Below are positions 33,660 through 41,538 of a stretch of 64,000 nt of DNA, one piece after another. This stretch comes from a virus, in the IMG/VR virus record IMGVR_UViG_3300047172_000080, positions 1-64,000 of that record; one strand, 5' to 3'. How positions within the stretch are numbered: the first letter of the stretch is position 1; each line of letters begins with the position of its first letter. The position numbers and the translations under genes were made by a program. The notes beneath the pieces are model-generated. The model did not search any database and was not told the DNA's origin. It saw only the letters and a list, made by a program, of their open reading frames with translations.

Positions 33660-35468
33660 TTAAGGGCTAAAGTCTATTAATTTAATATGTGGGACTGTTT
33701 GAGACGTTGCTCCAGAGTTGGGTATAGTTGTAAACAACTTACCTGCAACGCATTTAGCACCGCCTGTATATACTGTACCATTCAGCCCTATTTTTACAAG
33801 ATTATAAGAATTTGTTAAGGGTCCAAAACTATTTAGTGGACTATGACCAATGGAAAACAATCTCTTTAAAGCGTTTGTATAAGAATAAGGAGAATCAGGA
33901 GAAATATAACCATTAGAATCAGAACCATCACAATTCAAACCTGTACCTACTCCAGCTATAGATAAACAGTTATTTAAATTATCATATATTTCGGTATTAA
34001 CACTTACGTTAATAACCATCATAAAATAAACATGTTTTGGAAGATAACCTTTTATATCATCAAACAAATTAAAAAATGTAGAAGTCTGATCAGGAGACGC
34101 AAAGTTTAAAACAAAACAAGCAGAGTTATTTTTTAAAAAATTATGAAATATAAAATCTAAAGGATTAAGAGGATAGGCTACTAAATTAGAAGCAGGATTA
34201 GAACTACTAGTCAAACCTAGAGCTTTAATAATAGCTGCTTTGTTAACTGGTTCATTAATATAATTTTCAAAAGTTAAAACATCAGCAGGAGAACCTTCTA
34301 CAGGAAAATTTAAAACACCAGCAGGGTTAAGTGTAATTAACTGTAAAGAGTTAGGAAAAAACAACTGGCTCTGATAATTACCCAAAAACAAATAAGAACT
34401 AAAAGGTACTAAGGCATTATTAGAAAAAGCAGTTTTCCACCAATCTTTCTGAGAAACAGTATCATAATAAGTAAGTAAACTTACAAATGTATCCCCTGCA
34501 TAAAAAATCGCTCCAGGAATAACTGATGGGTTGATAACAGAATCTAAATCAAACAAATAACTATTTTTATCTGTCACGACAACGTTGTTATATTCATTAA
34601 CAGCTACATATTGTACAACTTCTTGAGGTTCAATAACAGGAACTACACCTCCTATATATGCCATGAGACTTTTTAAAGCTAGTATGTTACAACCTCCTAC
34701 AGCAATGTTAAAAAACCTTTTAAGGATATCTTTATAATTTTCAGACGAGGGTAAGTTGATATTAAATATTTGTCCGAAATTTTTATACAAATTTTGAATA
34801 TCAATCTTAACATTATACACCCATAAAAATAATAGTTGATCTTGTTGGGTTACCCCATTTTCATCAACATATGTAACAGGAACTCCTGTATCACCAATAA
34901 TATCGATAATTGTATTTTTAGGATTATCAAATGGATTCTTGTTAAAATACAAAACATTGTCATTCAAAGTAACATCTACACCAGCTATATAAAATACTGA
35001 AGGGTTGAATACTTGGTTTGTAACTAATGAAAATGAACCTATTGTAAAATTAGGAGTAATGGAATAAACAAACTGAGATGTCGATTTAGGAAATCCAAAC
35101 TGAAACACTTGATTAGCGTATAAAGGATCAGTAGTTGGTTGAGGACCAAAGACTGCTCCATTTTGTTCAAAAATAAAAGGGCTTTTGTTTAATAAAGATT
35201 TTTGAATAGTAAGAGGTTGCCAAATCTGTTTATGATAAACAGGGATATCTTTTACACCATAGCAATAAACAGCTTCAGTTAAGTCCTGATAAGCTTGAAG
35301 TAATTCTTCTGCTCTACCGATAGTAAGTCCTTTAATAGTGCCTTGTTCAGAAAATATCTGATTCCAAAAACTACCTAAACTCTGCTGTAAGAAATTAGGG
35401 TTAGTAGGCTCTCCTGTAAAAGGATAAGACGTACTAGGACTAGTAGGAAAATCTAAATTGAGAGCCAT
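33660..35468 (-). CDS. Baseplate/tail protein (602 aa)
   Basis: The 602-residue protein begins MALNLDFPTSPSTSYPFTGE, which contains the SYPF element of the fibre family, and then LGSFWNQIFSEQGTIKGLTI. It lies directly after baseplate J in transcription order, as do wedge/tail-I-type proteins in many myoviruses. Its function is inferred only from position. Confidence 0.5.
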   Translation of the reverse strand: MALNLDFPTSPSTSYPFTGEPTNPNFLQQSLGSFWNQIFSEQGTIKGLTIGRAEELLQAYQDLTEAVYCYGVKDIPVYHKQIWQPLTIQKSLLNKSPFIFEQNGAVFGPQPTTDPLYANQVFQFGFPKSTSQFVYSITPNFTIGSFSLVTNQVFNPSVFYIAGVDVTLNDNVLYFNKNPFDNPKNTIIDIIGDTGVPVTYVDENGVTQQDQLLFLWVYNVKIDIQNLYKNFGQIFNINLPSSENYKDILKRFFNIAVGGCNILALKSLMAYIGGVVPVIEPQEVVQYVAVNEYNNVVVTDKNSYLFDLDSVINPSVIPGAIFYAGDTFVSLLTYYDTVSQKDWWKTAFSNNALVPFSSYLFLGNYQSQLFFPNSLQLITLNPAGVLNFPVEGSPADVLTFENYINEPVNKAAIIKALGLTSSSNPASNLVAYPLNPLDFIFHNFLKNNSACFVLNFASPDQTSTFFNLFDDIKGYLPKHVYFMMVINVSVNTEIYDNLNNCLSIAGVGTGLNCDGSDSNGYISPDSPYSYTNALKRLFSIGHSPLNSFGPLTNSYNLVKIGLNGTVYTGGAKCVAGKLFTTIPNSGATSQTVPHIKLIDFSP

Positions 35469-37090
35469 TAGAGTAGATTAATAACAATGTTATTTGAAGG
35501 TGTAACATTTCCAGTACTAGAATTAAAGTAGTCTATAAAGAAATTAGTAGTGTTAGGTGTAATACCTGCACTTAATATAGAAGGTATAATTAATTCATTT
35601 TCACTTGTAATTATATTAGTACTACCATCTAATCCATAAATATTACCAGTCATATTAATTGGAAATTGTACATAACCAATAGGATACTTATAGCAAAGAT
35701 TAGTAATAGCCGAAGCAGTTAGAGCTTGTCCAAAATCTAATGTATTAATGTAGTTAAAAATATCTTGTTGTAAATTAGGTATACCAACTGATGCAACTGT
35801 ATCGGTTATATTTTTTCGAACAATATTTATATTCAGATTAACAAAACAAGGAACAACTGCCTTGATTAAATAATCCGCAGCAGGAAATCTAGTACCATCA
35901 TTTAAAAATACTTGCTGAATGGGTAAGATATTAGGTTGATAAAAGAAGGTAAAATCAAAATCTAAATTTGCACCAATGGCTAAAGACGGATTTTCAGTAT
36001 ATTGAAAAGTTACTGTAGCAACTTGATAAGCTGAGAAACGTGCATCACTAACTGTTCCGATTTGACTGTTACGTGTAGTGTTAATTTGACTATACCCAAA
36101 TTCGACACTATTAATAATTAATGTTCCTACGGTATTAATTACATTATTTACAGGTGTAGGAAGAATTCCTTTAATATAATAAAATCCTGGACAATCAGAA
36201 GTAAGAAGATTAACCTGCCATACTCCTGCAGCTATCTTAGTTCCTGCTTTAGTAACTGTAAGAGTAGAAGGACCTACGCTCGTTCTTACATATACATCGG
36301 CCATTCCAGCTGTAGAAAAACCAAATACATTTTCCTTACAACGAACCATTTCTGCGTCATTTGCCCCAATAACATGAACAGCTTGAAAACCTGGAAAATT
36401 ATTAGATAAATAATTATCAATTGAATTCTGTGATGTTAGATTATTATTAGTTAGAGCGACTTGAAATCTAGGAATTAACGCTTGATCTGTTTCTTCAGGT
36501 AAACCAGAAGAAAAATTTCCATATGCGGCTAATGAGACAACGTTAGGATTTGTAAAATTACTCCCTAACGTAAATTGAGTCTGATCAGAAACTTGATATT
36601 GGGAACCTACAGTAGAAGCTTGAATAGGTAAAATTATATAGTAGTTATTACCTTGTGTGTAAATAGGAAGATAATTATTAGTCGTACTTGAGTTTACAGA
36701 AAATGTGTAGTCTTGAGTTGTATTATAAATTAAACCTAAGGTGGATTGTACAAATTGAGCACTCTTAGGAACTTTAATATTTTGATTATTAGATAAAATA
36801 ATTTTTAAATTACCGGCAGCAATTGTACCCGCTATACGAGTGGTATTATAATTTGAAGCTACCTCATCAATAGCTGGTGTAATTGTAGGAGTAGGAGAAG
36901 CTAAAGCTGTTTGGACTGAATTAGTCTGTTCATAAGTTTGAATATCATTATAAATAGAATTATCTAAGGTAGCAGATAATTTAATTACAAGTTCAGATAA
37001 TGCAGAACCTGGACTAAGATCCGCTGTAGGATTAACCCCTTGTATAAAAGTAGTTAATCTAGATATAGTATCAGTAATTGTTTCAGCCAT
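35468..37090 (-). CDS. Baseplate J-like protein
   Basis: The 540-residue protein shows the baseplate J pattern. The N-terminus has DLSPGSALSELVIKLSATLD, a middle segment has GLPEETDQALIPRFQVALTN (the G..EtDe.yR.R-type motif), and a C-terminal domain includes FNYINTLDFGQALTASAITN. Wedge proteins of this family (P2 gpJ, T4 gp6) form the ring that connects hub and fibres. It sits beside a gp25-like gene, as expected. Confidence 0.7.
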   Translation of the reverse strand: MAETITDTISRLTTFIQGVNPTADLSPGSALSELVIKLSATLDNSIYNDIQTYEQTNSVQTALASPTPTITPAIDEVASNYNTTRIAGTIAAGNLKIILSNNQNIKVPKSAQFVQSTLGLIYNTTQDYTFSVNSSTTNNYLPIYTQGNNYYIILPIQASTVGSQYQVSDQTQFTLGSNFTNPNVVSLAAYGNFSSGLPEETDQALIPRFQVALTNNNLTSQNSIDNYLSNNFPGFQAVHVIGANDAEMVRCKENVFGFSTAGMADVYVRTSVGPSTLTVTKAGTKIAAGVWQVNLLTSDCPGFYYIKGILPTPVNNVINTVGTLIINSVEFGYSQINTTRNSQIGTVSDARFSAYQVATVTFQYTENPSLAIGANLDFDFTFFYQPNILPIQQVFLNDGTRFPAADYLIKAVVPCFVNLNINIVRKNITDTVASVGIPNLQQDIFNYINTLDFGQALTASAITNLCYKYPIGYVQFPINMTGNIYGLDGSTNIITSENELIIPSILSAGITPNTTNFFIDYFNSSTGNVTPSNNIVINLL

Positions 37091-37092
37091 AA

Positions 37093-37572
37093 TTAGTTAA
37101 GAGGTACAGGTAAAATAAAAACAACACTATCTCCTGCTATAGACGTAATAGCAATTGATAAGTTTAGAGTAGAGCCAGTTACAGAAAAAGAACTCATAGT
37201 AGCTGATTTTAACTGTTCATCAGCAGGAATAGAAGGATTATTACTTTGATAGCCTCGAAAAACCGCTAAAACATCTAAATTAGCAAAATTAAATAAATGG
37301 AGAACATTTAATCTGGTTAAATTAGATCTATTTTGCAAATCTAATAAAAACTCAGTACCAAAATCAGAAGTATTAATTTGCGACCCTACTTTTGTCAGAA
37401 ACATAATAGCATACTTCTGAACTAACTTATTAATACCTGCAATATATTGAGAAGGATTACCAAATTCAACAGTTACAGGTATTTGAGTATTAGGAATATA
37501 AGCTGCTACCTTTAAGATATTTATATCTATAAGACGTTCACTATAATCTGTACTAAAACTTGTAATAGCCAT
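37093..37572 (-). CDS. Baseplate wedge gp25-like protein
   Basis: The 159-residue protein has a central segment (YAIMFLTKVGSQINTSDFGT) followed by EFLLDLQNRS, resembling the gp25/gpW layout in which a beta-strand precedes a conserved FGS/FGT loop. It lies directly upstream of baseplate J, the usual myovirus order. The identity is tentative because the classic EPR motif is not visible. Confidence 0.45.
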   Translation of the reverse strand: MAITSFSTDYSERLIDINILKVAAYIPNTQIPVTVEFGNPSQYIAGINKLVQKYAIMFLTKVGSQINTSDFGTEFLLDLQNRSNLTRLNVLHLFNFANLDVLAVFRGYQSNNPSIPADEQLKSATMSSFSVTGSTLNLSIAITSIAGDSVVFILPVPLN

Positions 37573-37994
37573 TATGTATTCTGTGTAGATACCACTTGAT
37601 CAAGATAAGTAAAAGCACTGTAACTTTGCTGAACAGCTAACATATTTCGATAAGCTTTTTGACTTAAATCATCCCTATAATATTGTAATCTAGTTTTATG
37701 TCTAGCTACGAAGCATTTTTGAAAAGAATAAAGCGTAGAAAGTTGAATTTTTAAAGTATGTATACCTTGCTTCTGATCTGCATTTTGAACCTGAAGTCTT
37801 TGACTAATTTGATCATTAATACTTGAGCGATCTGTAACTGTTCTTAGATTAGCTAAAGTTAAATCTTTAGTATAACCTATTTGGTTAGCAACCCATTTCC
37901 TACCTGTACTATCTCCATTTAAACGGTCTACAGGAATGCCTAAAATAAACCATTTAATTAAGCTATTCAAATAATCTGTTATATTTTTAAACAT
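37572..37994 (-). CDS. Hypothetical tail-module protein
   Basis: A 140-residue helical protein (MFKNITDYLNSLIKWFILGI...). A basic second half with HKTRLQYYRDDLSQKAYRNM suggests a helix bundle. It overlaps the gp25-like gene by one base and follows the sigma-like gene by one base, so it is co-expressed with the baseplate operon. No family recognised. Confidence 0.5.
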   Translation of the reverse strand: MFKNITDYLNSLIKWFILGIPVDRLNGDSTGRKWVANQIGYTKDLTLANLRTVTDRSSINDQISQRLQVQNADQKQGIHTLKIQLSTLYSFQKCFVARHKTRLQYYRDDLSQKAYRNMLAVQQSYSAFTYLDQVVSTQNT

Positions 37995-37995
37995 A

Positions 37996-38631
37996 TTAGT
38001 TTTTCCACCCTTCTTGTATCTTATCAGTAATAAATTTAATTCTCGAACTTAAAGTAGATTGAGAAATCCCTAATTGTTTTGCTAATTTATCATTATCTAA
38101 GACAGTCTTACCTCCAAAACCTGTTCGATGCTCTAGAATTAGTTTATCTCTAGGGGATAAATCGTGATGTACAAAATGCACCCATTCATCATTCTCTCCT
38201 TCTATAAACACAGGAGTATCCATCATATTTGCAACATTCACTGTTTGTTTACGATTTTCCAATACTGTATTAACCTGATGCACACCTAATTTTGTATAAT
38301 CAGCTATTTCATCTAAAGTAGCTTCCCTACCTAATTCAGCTTCTAATATTTTTTCAGCTTTATTAATCTTATTAAGCATAAACTGCTGATTTTCAGGAAG
38401 TCGTACAGATTGCCCATATTGGGTAGGTAATCTTGATAATTTCTTTAAAGAATTAGTTAAATGCGTAGAAAACTTACCAATAGAGGGGTCGTAAGATTTA
38501 GCAGCTTCATTAGCTATCTTAAAAGCTTCTATTTTTACAGCAGATAATGGAAGATTAGTAGCATGTTTTCTAGCTTCATGAAGAATCAGCTTCTTATGTT
38601 CATCTAATAATTTTTGTTGGTCCTTAGTCAT
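37996..38631 (-). CDS. Sigma-70-like transcription factor inside the baseplate operon
   Basis: The 211-residue protein shows sigma-factor architecture. A region 2-like helix (IANEAAKSYDPSIGKFSTHL) is followed by a region 3-like segment (SVRLPENQQFMLNKINKAEK), then LGREATLDEIADYTKLG, and a C-terminal helix-turn-helix (KLAKQLGISQSTLSSRIKFI) like region 4. Length fits small alternative sigma factors. It could direct host RNA polymerase to phage late promoters such as the TGGTATAAT sites, but might have been recruited as a structural protein, because it sits between hub and wedge genes. Motifs are seen; promoter specificity is inference. Confidence 0.8.
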   Translation of the reverse strand: MTKDQQKLLDEHKKLILHEARKHATNLPLSAVKIEAFKIANEAAKSYDPSIGKFSTHLTNSLKKLSRLPTQYGQSVRLPENQQFMLNKINKAEKILEAELGREATLDEIADYTKLGVHQVNTVLENRKQTVNVANMMDTPVFIEGENDEWVHFVHHDLSPRDKLILEHRTGFGGKTVLDNDKLAKQLGISQSTLSSRIKFITDKIQEGWKN

Positions 38632-38632
38632 A

Positions 38633-40267
38633 TTACGTTATATCTTGTATAAATTGATTTTGCACACCTAAAGCATCTCCATAAGAATACTGATAAATAG
38701 GATCTTGATCCACACTATCAATCTTTAAGCCTGATCTACCACAATTAAAAGATATTGTAGTAGTAGCTGTTCCACTATTAGGGGGGCTAAGTGATATTCT
38801 ATGTGTAACTCGTTGAACCATGAAAGCTATCCAATTACTTGGATATTTAGTATACATCTTTCCTACTGTACCAGGACACCAGCTATTACTAAAAGAAGAT
38901 AATATAGTACCACCACGATCTCCATATCTTGCTTGGTAATACTTTATTTGAGCATAGGTATCTCCCATTTGCTTTACTTTTCCATTGTAAGCATCATTAG
39001 CAGCTTCAGCTATTTGTTCTTCAGTAAGTGTAGCTCTTCCAACAGGCGTTGACATAGATTCTACTTTTTTACCAGGAGCTACGTTGGTTGGTTTTTTTAC
39101 TTGGTTATCTATACTATTAGGAGCAGCTCCAGGCAAATAAATTGATGCACAAGCCGTTTCAAATAACAAAGGACTAACTTCTACGACAAGAAGCGCAACG
39201 CCAGGACTTTTAGAGTGCGCATTTTTTTTAGGATAAGCACCTTGATAACAAGAGTTAGTTGCAAAAGAGCCAAGCATAGGAACTTTTTGAGTTACTAAAG
39301 CAACATATCCTACATCTTTGTAACCACTTTCATTATAAGAGTAGTCATTATAATCAGCAGGATAAACTAAATTAGGAGTTGAGCTATGTTGTCCAGTTCC
39401 AGGTTTAGGAACATCCATAGTTAAAAAACCATTATCTGGAACTACGAATATTTGAGAATTTCCTACAATTAATAAACAACCTAAATCACCATAAAAATCT
39501 ACCATGTTCTCCCATAATACTCGTGGACCGTGAGTAAAACTTTCAACTACTCCACCACCTGTTCCATAACTACCACAATCAGTTAATGCTTTTAATTGTG
39601 AAAGTGCATCTATGTTTAAATTTTCAATTAATGACTGACATGCGGTTAACTTAGCTTGTCTTCCTTCATTTTCTAAAACATCTATTAAGGTAGAAAAATC
39701 CGAATTTTCATCTGGAGATGGTACTAAGTTACTTAAGGCATCACCACTTATTTGATAATTTAAAGTTGCAATTACTAAAGCTTTATATAATTCAGCAATA
39801 GATTGTCCTTTAAAAGGAATACCATTTAAATAATTTTGTAATGAAGAAGTATCATCTGCAGCTATACCATTAAATCCAATAGTATTAACCATGTGAAAAG
39901 GGTCCATACCATAAGGACTTAAACCAGGAAGTGTAGTATCTGCTTCTAATAATAATTGAGCATTTCCTTTAAAAACAGCTGCGTAACTAATGTGACCCAT
40001 AGATTGACTAATTGAAATACCGTCAAATAACCCTTCAAATTTTATTTCATTTGTAAAACCTGTTATTTTATCATTTACTGAAAAAGAAATAGTACAAACA
40101 TTTTGTCTTTTATACTTATCTGGATTTTGAAGTAGAGCTAATGAAGTTGAATCGGCTGCATCAATTTCAACCAAACATTCAGGTATGGCATTTACGCCAT
40201 AAGATATTGTTATACCTATAGGTTTTAAATCTATACCAGATACTGAAGCTGTAACGTCAGAAGCCAT
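38633..40267 (-). CDS. Baseplate hub-like protein
   Basis: The 544-residue protein begins with a beta-rich domain (IGITISYGVNAIPECLVEID, then KFEGLFDGISISQSMGHISY) that fits the gpD/gp27-like hub fold, and has Cys-rich inserts. It lies between the tape-measure-side genes and baseplate J, where the hub is expected. The identification is by position and general pattern. Confidence 0.45.
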   Translation of the reverse strand: MASDVTASVSGIDLKPIGITISYGVNAIPECLVEIDAADSTSLALLQNPDKYKRQNVCTISFSVNDKITGFTNEIKFEGLFDGISISQSMGHISYAAVFKGNAQLLLEADTTLPGLSPYGMDPFHMVNTIGFNGIAADDTSSLQNYLNGIPFKGQSIAELYKALVIATLNYQISGDALSNLVPSPDENSDFSTLIDVLENEGRQAKLTACQSLIENLNIDALSQLKALTDCGSYGTGGGVVESFTHGPRVLWENMVDFYGDLGCLLIVGNSQIFVVPDNGFLTMDVPKPGTGQHSSTPNLVYPADYNDYSYNESGYKDVGYVALVTQKVPMLGSFATNSCYQGAYPKKNAHSKSPGVALLVVEVSPLLFETACASIYLPGAAPNSIDNQVKKPTNVAPGKKVESMSTPVGRATLTEEQIAEAANDAYNGKVKQMGDTYAQIKYYQARYGDRGGTILSSFSNSWCPGTVGKMYTKYPSNWIAFMVQRVTHRISLSPPNSGTATTTISFNCGRSGLKIDSVDQDPIYQYSYGDALGVQNQFIQDIT

Positions 40268-40268
40268 A

Positions 40269-41090
40269 TTAGTTTAATAAATTATTAAGCTGTAAAATAT
40301 AACAATTCAAAAGTCCTGCAAAACGATACACAGGATTATAATGCATTGTCCACAAGTTATACGAAGAAGGATCATTAATAGTAGTGTTATAATTCAACAT
40401 ACCATTAACAATAGGTAGATTAGTTAATAGATTGTTAAACAATAAACTGAAATCAAAATTAAATGGAGCTTGGGCTATAAACTCCCAATTTAAACCAGAG
40501 GCATCACTTAGATCAATTAAGTTTCCACCAATACTAAAAGATAAGCCTGTATTAGCTATAGGTATTACATCTGTAGTAATATTGGCTAAATTTGAGGATG
40601 CTTTAATTATAAAATTGGAAGTTAAATTAGGGGAACTTCCTGTTTCATTATAATAAACATTATTAGATTTAGAATAAATAGATAGATAAATACCTGTCAC
40701 TTGAGATACAACTATATCATCATAATTTTTAGAAATATTAGATGAGGCATTATATTGCCCAAACAAAAAAATAGGGTAATTTGCATTAGAAGTAAGGGGA
40801 TTAGATAATTGTTGTACTATAAAATAATCAGAAATAGTATCTAAATCATAAGTAAGACGATTATCTAAACTATATACAAAATGTTGCTGGTCAGCAGCAC
40901 GTAATATTTGAAGGTAAGTAAAAGCTAAAAATTCAGCATAGAACCTAGATATTCCTGCTGGAAAAAGTAAGTTATAAAATGCCACAAGTGGGGGAGGTAA
41001 TACTAAAGAAGTAAATTTTGGGGCTATATACTCATTAGTATTTCCAACATCTGTTAAATTTAAAAGTAATGTACGGTAATGATTAATCAT
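40269..41090 (-). CDS. Hypothetical virion protein
   Basis: A 273-residue protein, largely hydrophobic and Asn/Leu-rich (FNFDFSLLFNNLLTNLPIVN), without recognised domain. It lies in the tail gene row between the hub-like gene and a tube-like gene, so a tail role is likely. Confidence 0.5.
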   Translation of the reverse strand: MINHYRTLLLNLTDVGNTNEYIAPKFTSLVLPPPLVAFYNLLFPAGISRFYAEFLAFTYLQILRAADQQHFVYSLDNRLTYDLDTISDYFIVQQLSNPLTSNANYPIFLFGQYNASSNISKNYDDIVVSQVTGIYLSIYSKSNNVYYNETGSSPNLTSNFIIKASSNLANITTDVIPIANTGLSFSIGGNLIDLSDASGLNWEFIAQAPFNFDFSLLFNNLLTNLPIVNGMLNYNTTINDPSSYNLWTMHYNPVYRFAGLLNCYILQLNNLLN

Positions 41091-41093
41091 AAC

Positions 41094-41537
41094 TTATTGA
41101 GAATCTGAAATGATATTAAGTGTAATCGAGAACGATGCCATTGTATCAGGTTCTCCTACTACCTCTACAGAACTATTAACAACTACCGCCGTAGCTGCAT
41201 AAGATCCAAATGATACTTTTACACTTTGCCCTCTAACCGAACCAAATGCTGAATATAAAGCGTCAACTCCAGGAAGATTACAATTACAATCAGAAAAAAT
41301 CATACCATTTACAACGACATTTCCTAATCCTTTTCCAAAATGGAAATAATCAATAATATCATCAAAGGTAAGAAAATACTGAATAATTTCTGAAGTCTGT
41401 ACAGCTAAGCTTGTGTACATTATATAGTTATCATCAGTTACTACATTATCCAAAAAGTCTATTTGTAAAATAGAGCCATCACTTCGGGTAGTGTTAAAAA
41501 CATCTTGTCCATTAAATGTGTAAAAATAAGCAGCCAT
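41094..41537 (-). CDS. Tube-like or hub-proximal tail protein
   Basis: The 147-residue beta-rich protein contains GSVRGQSVKVSFGSYAATAV and ends in MASFSITLNIISDSQ. The overall pattern (FGS strands, final SITLNI) resembles the 143-residue tail-tube candidate upstream (FGSCDGG..., VTIEFLQLS). It may be a tube-initiation or distal tail protein. It directly follows the tape-measure gene. Confidence 0.5.
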   Translation of the reverse strand: MAAYFYTFNGQDVFNTTRSDGSILQIDFLDNVVTDDNYIMYTSLAVQTSEIIQYFLTFDDIIDYFHFGKGLGNVVVNGMIFSDCNCNLPGVDALYSAFGSVRGQSVKVSFGSYAATAVVVNSSVEVVGEPDTMASFSITLNIISDSQ

Positions 41538-41538
41538 A

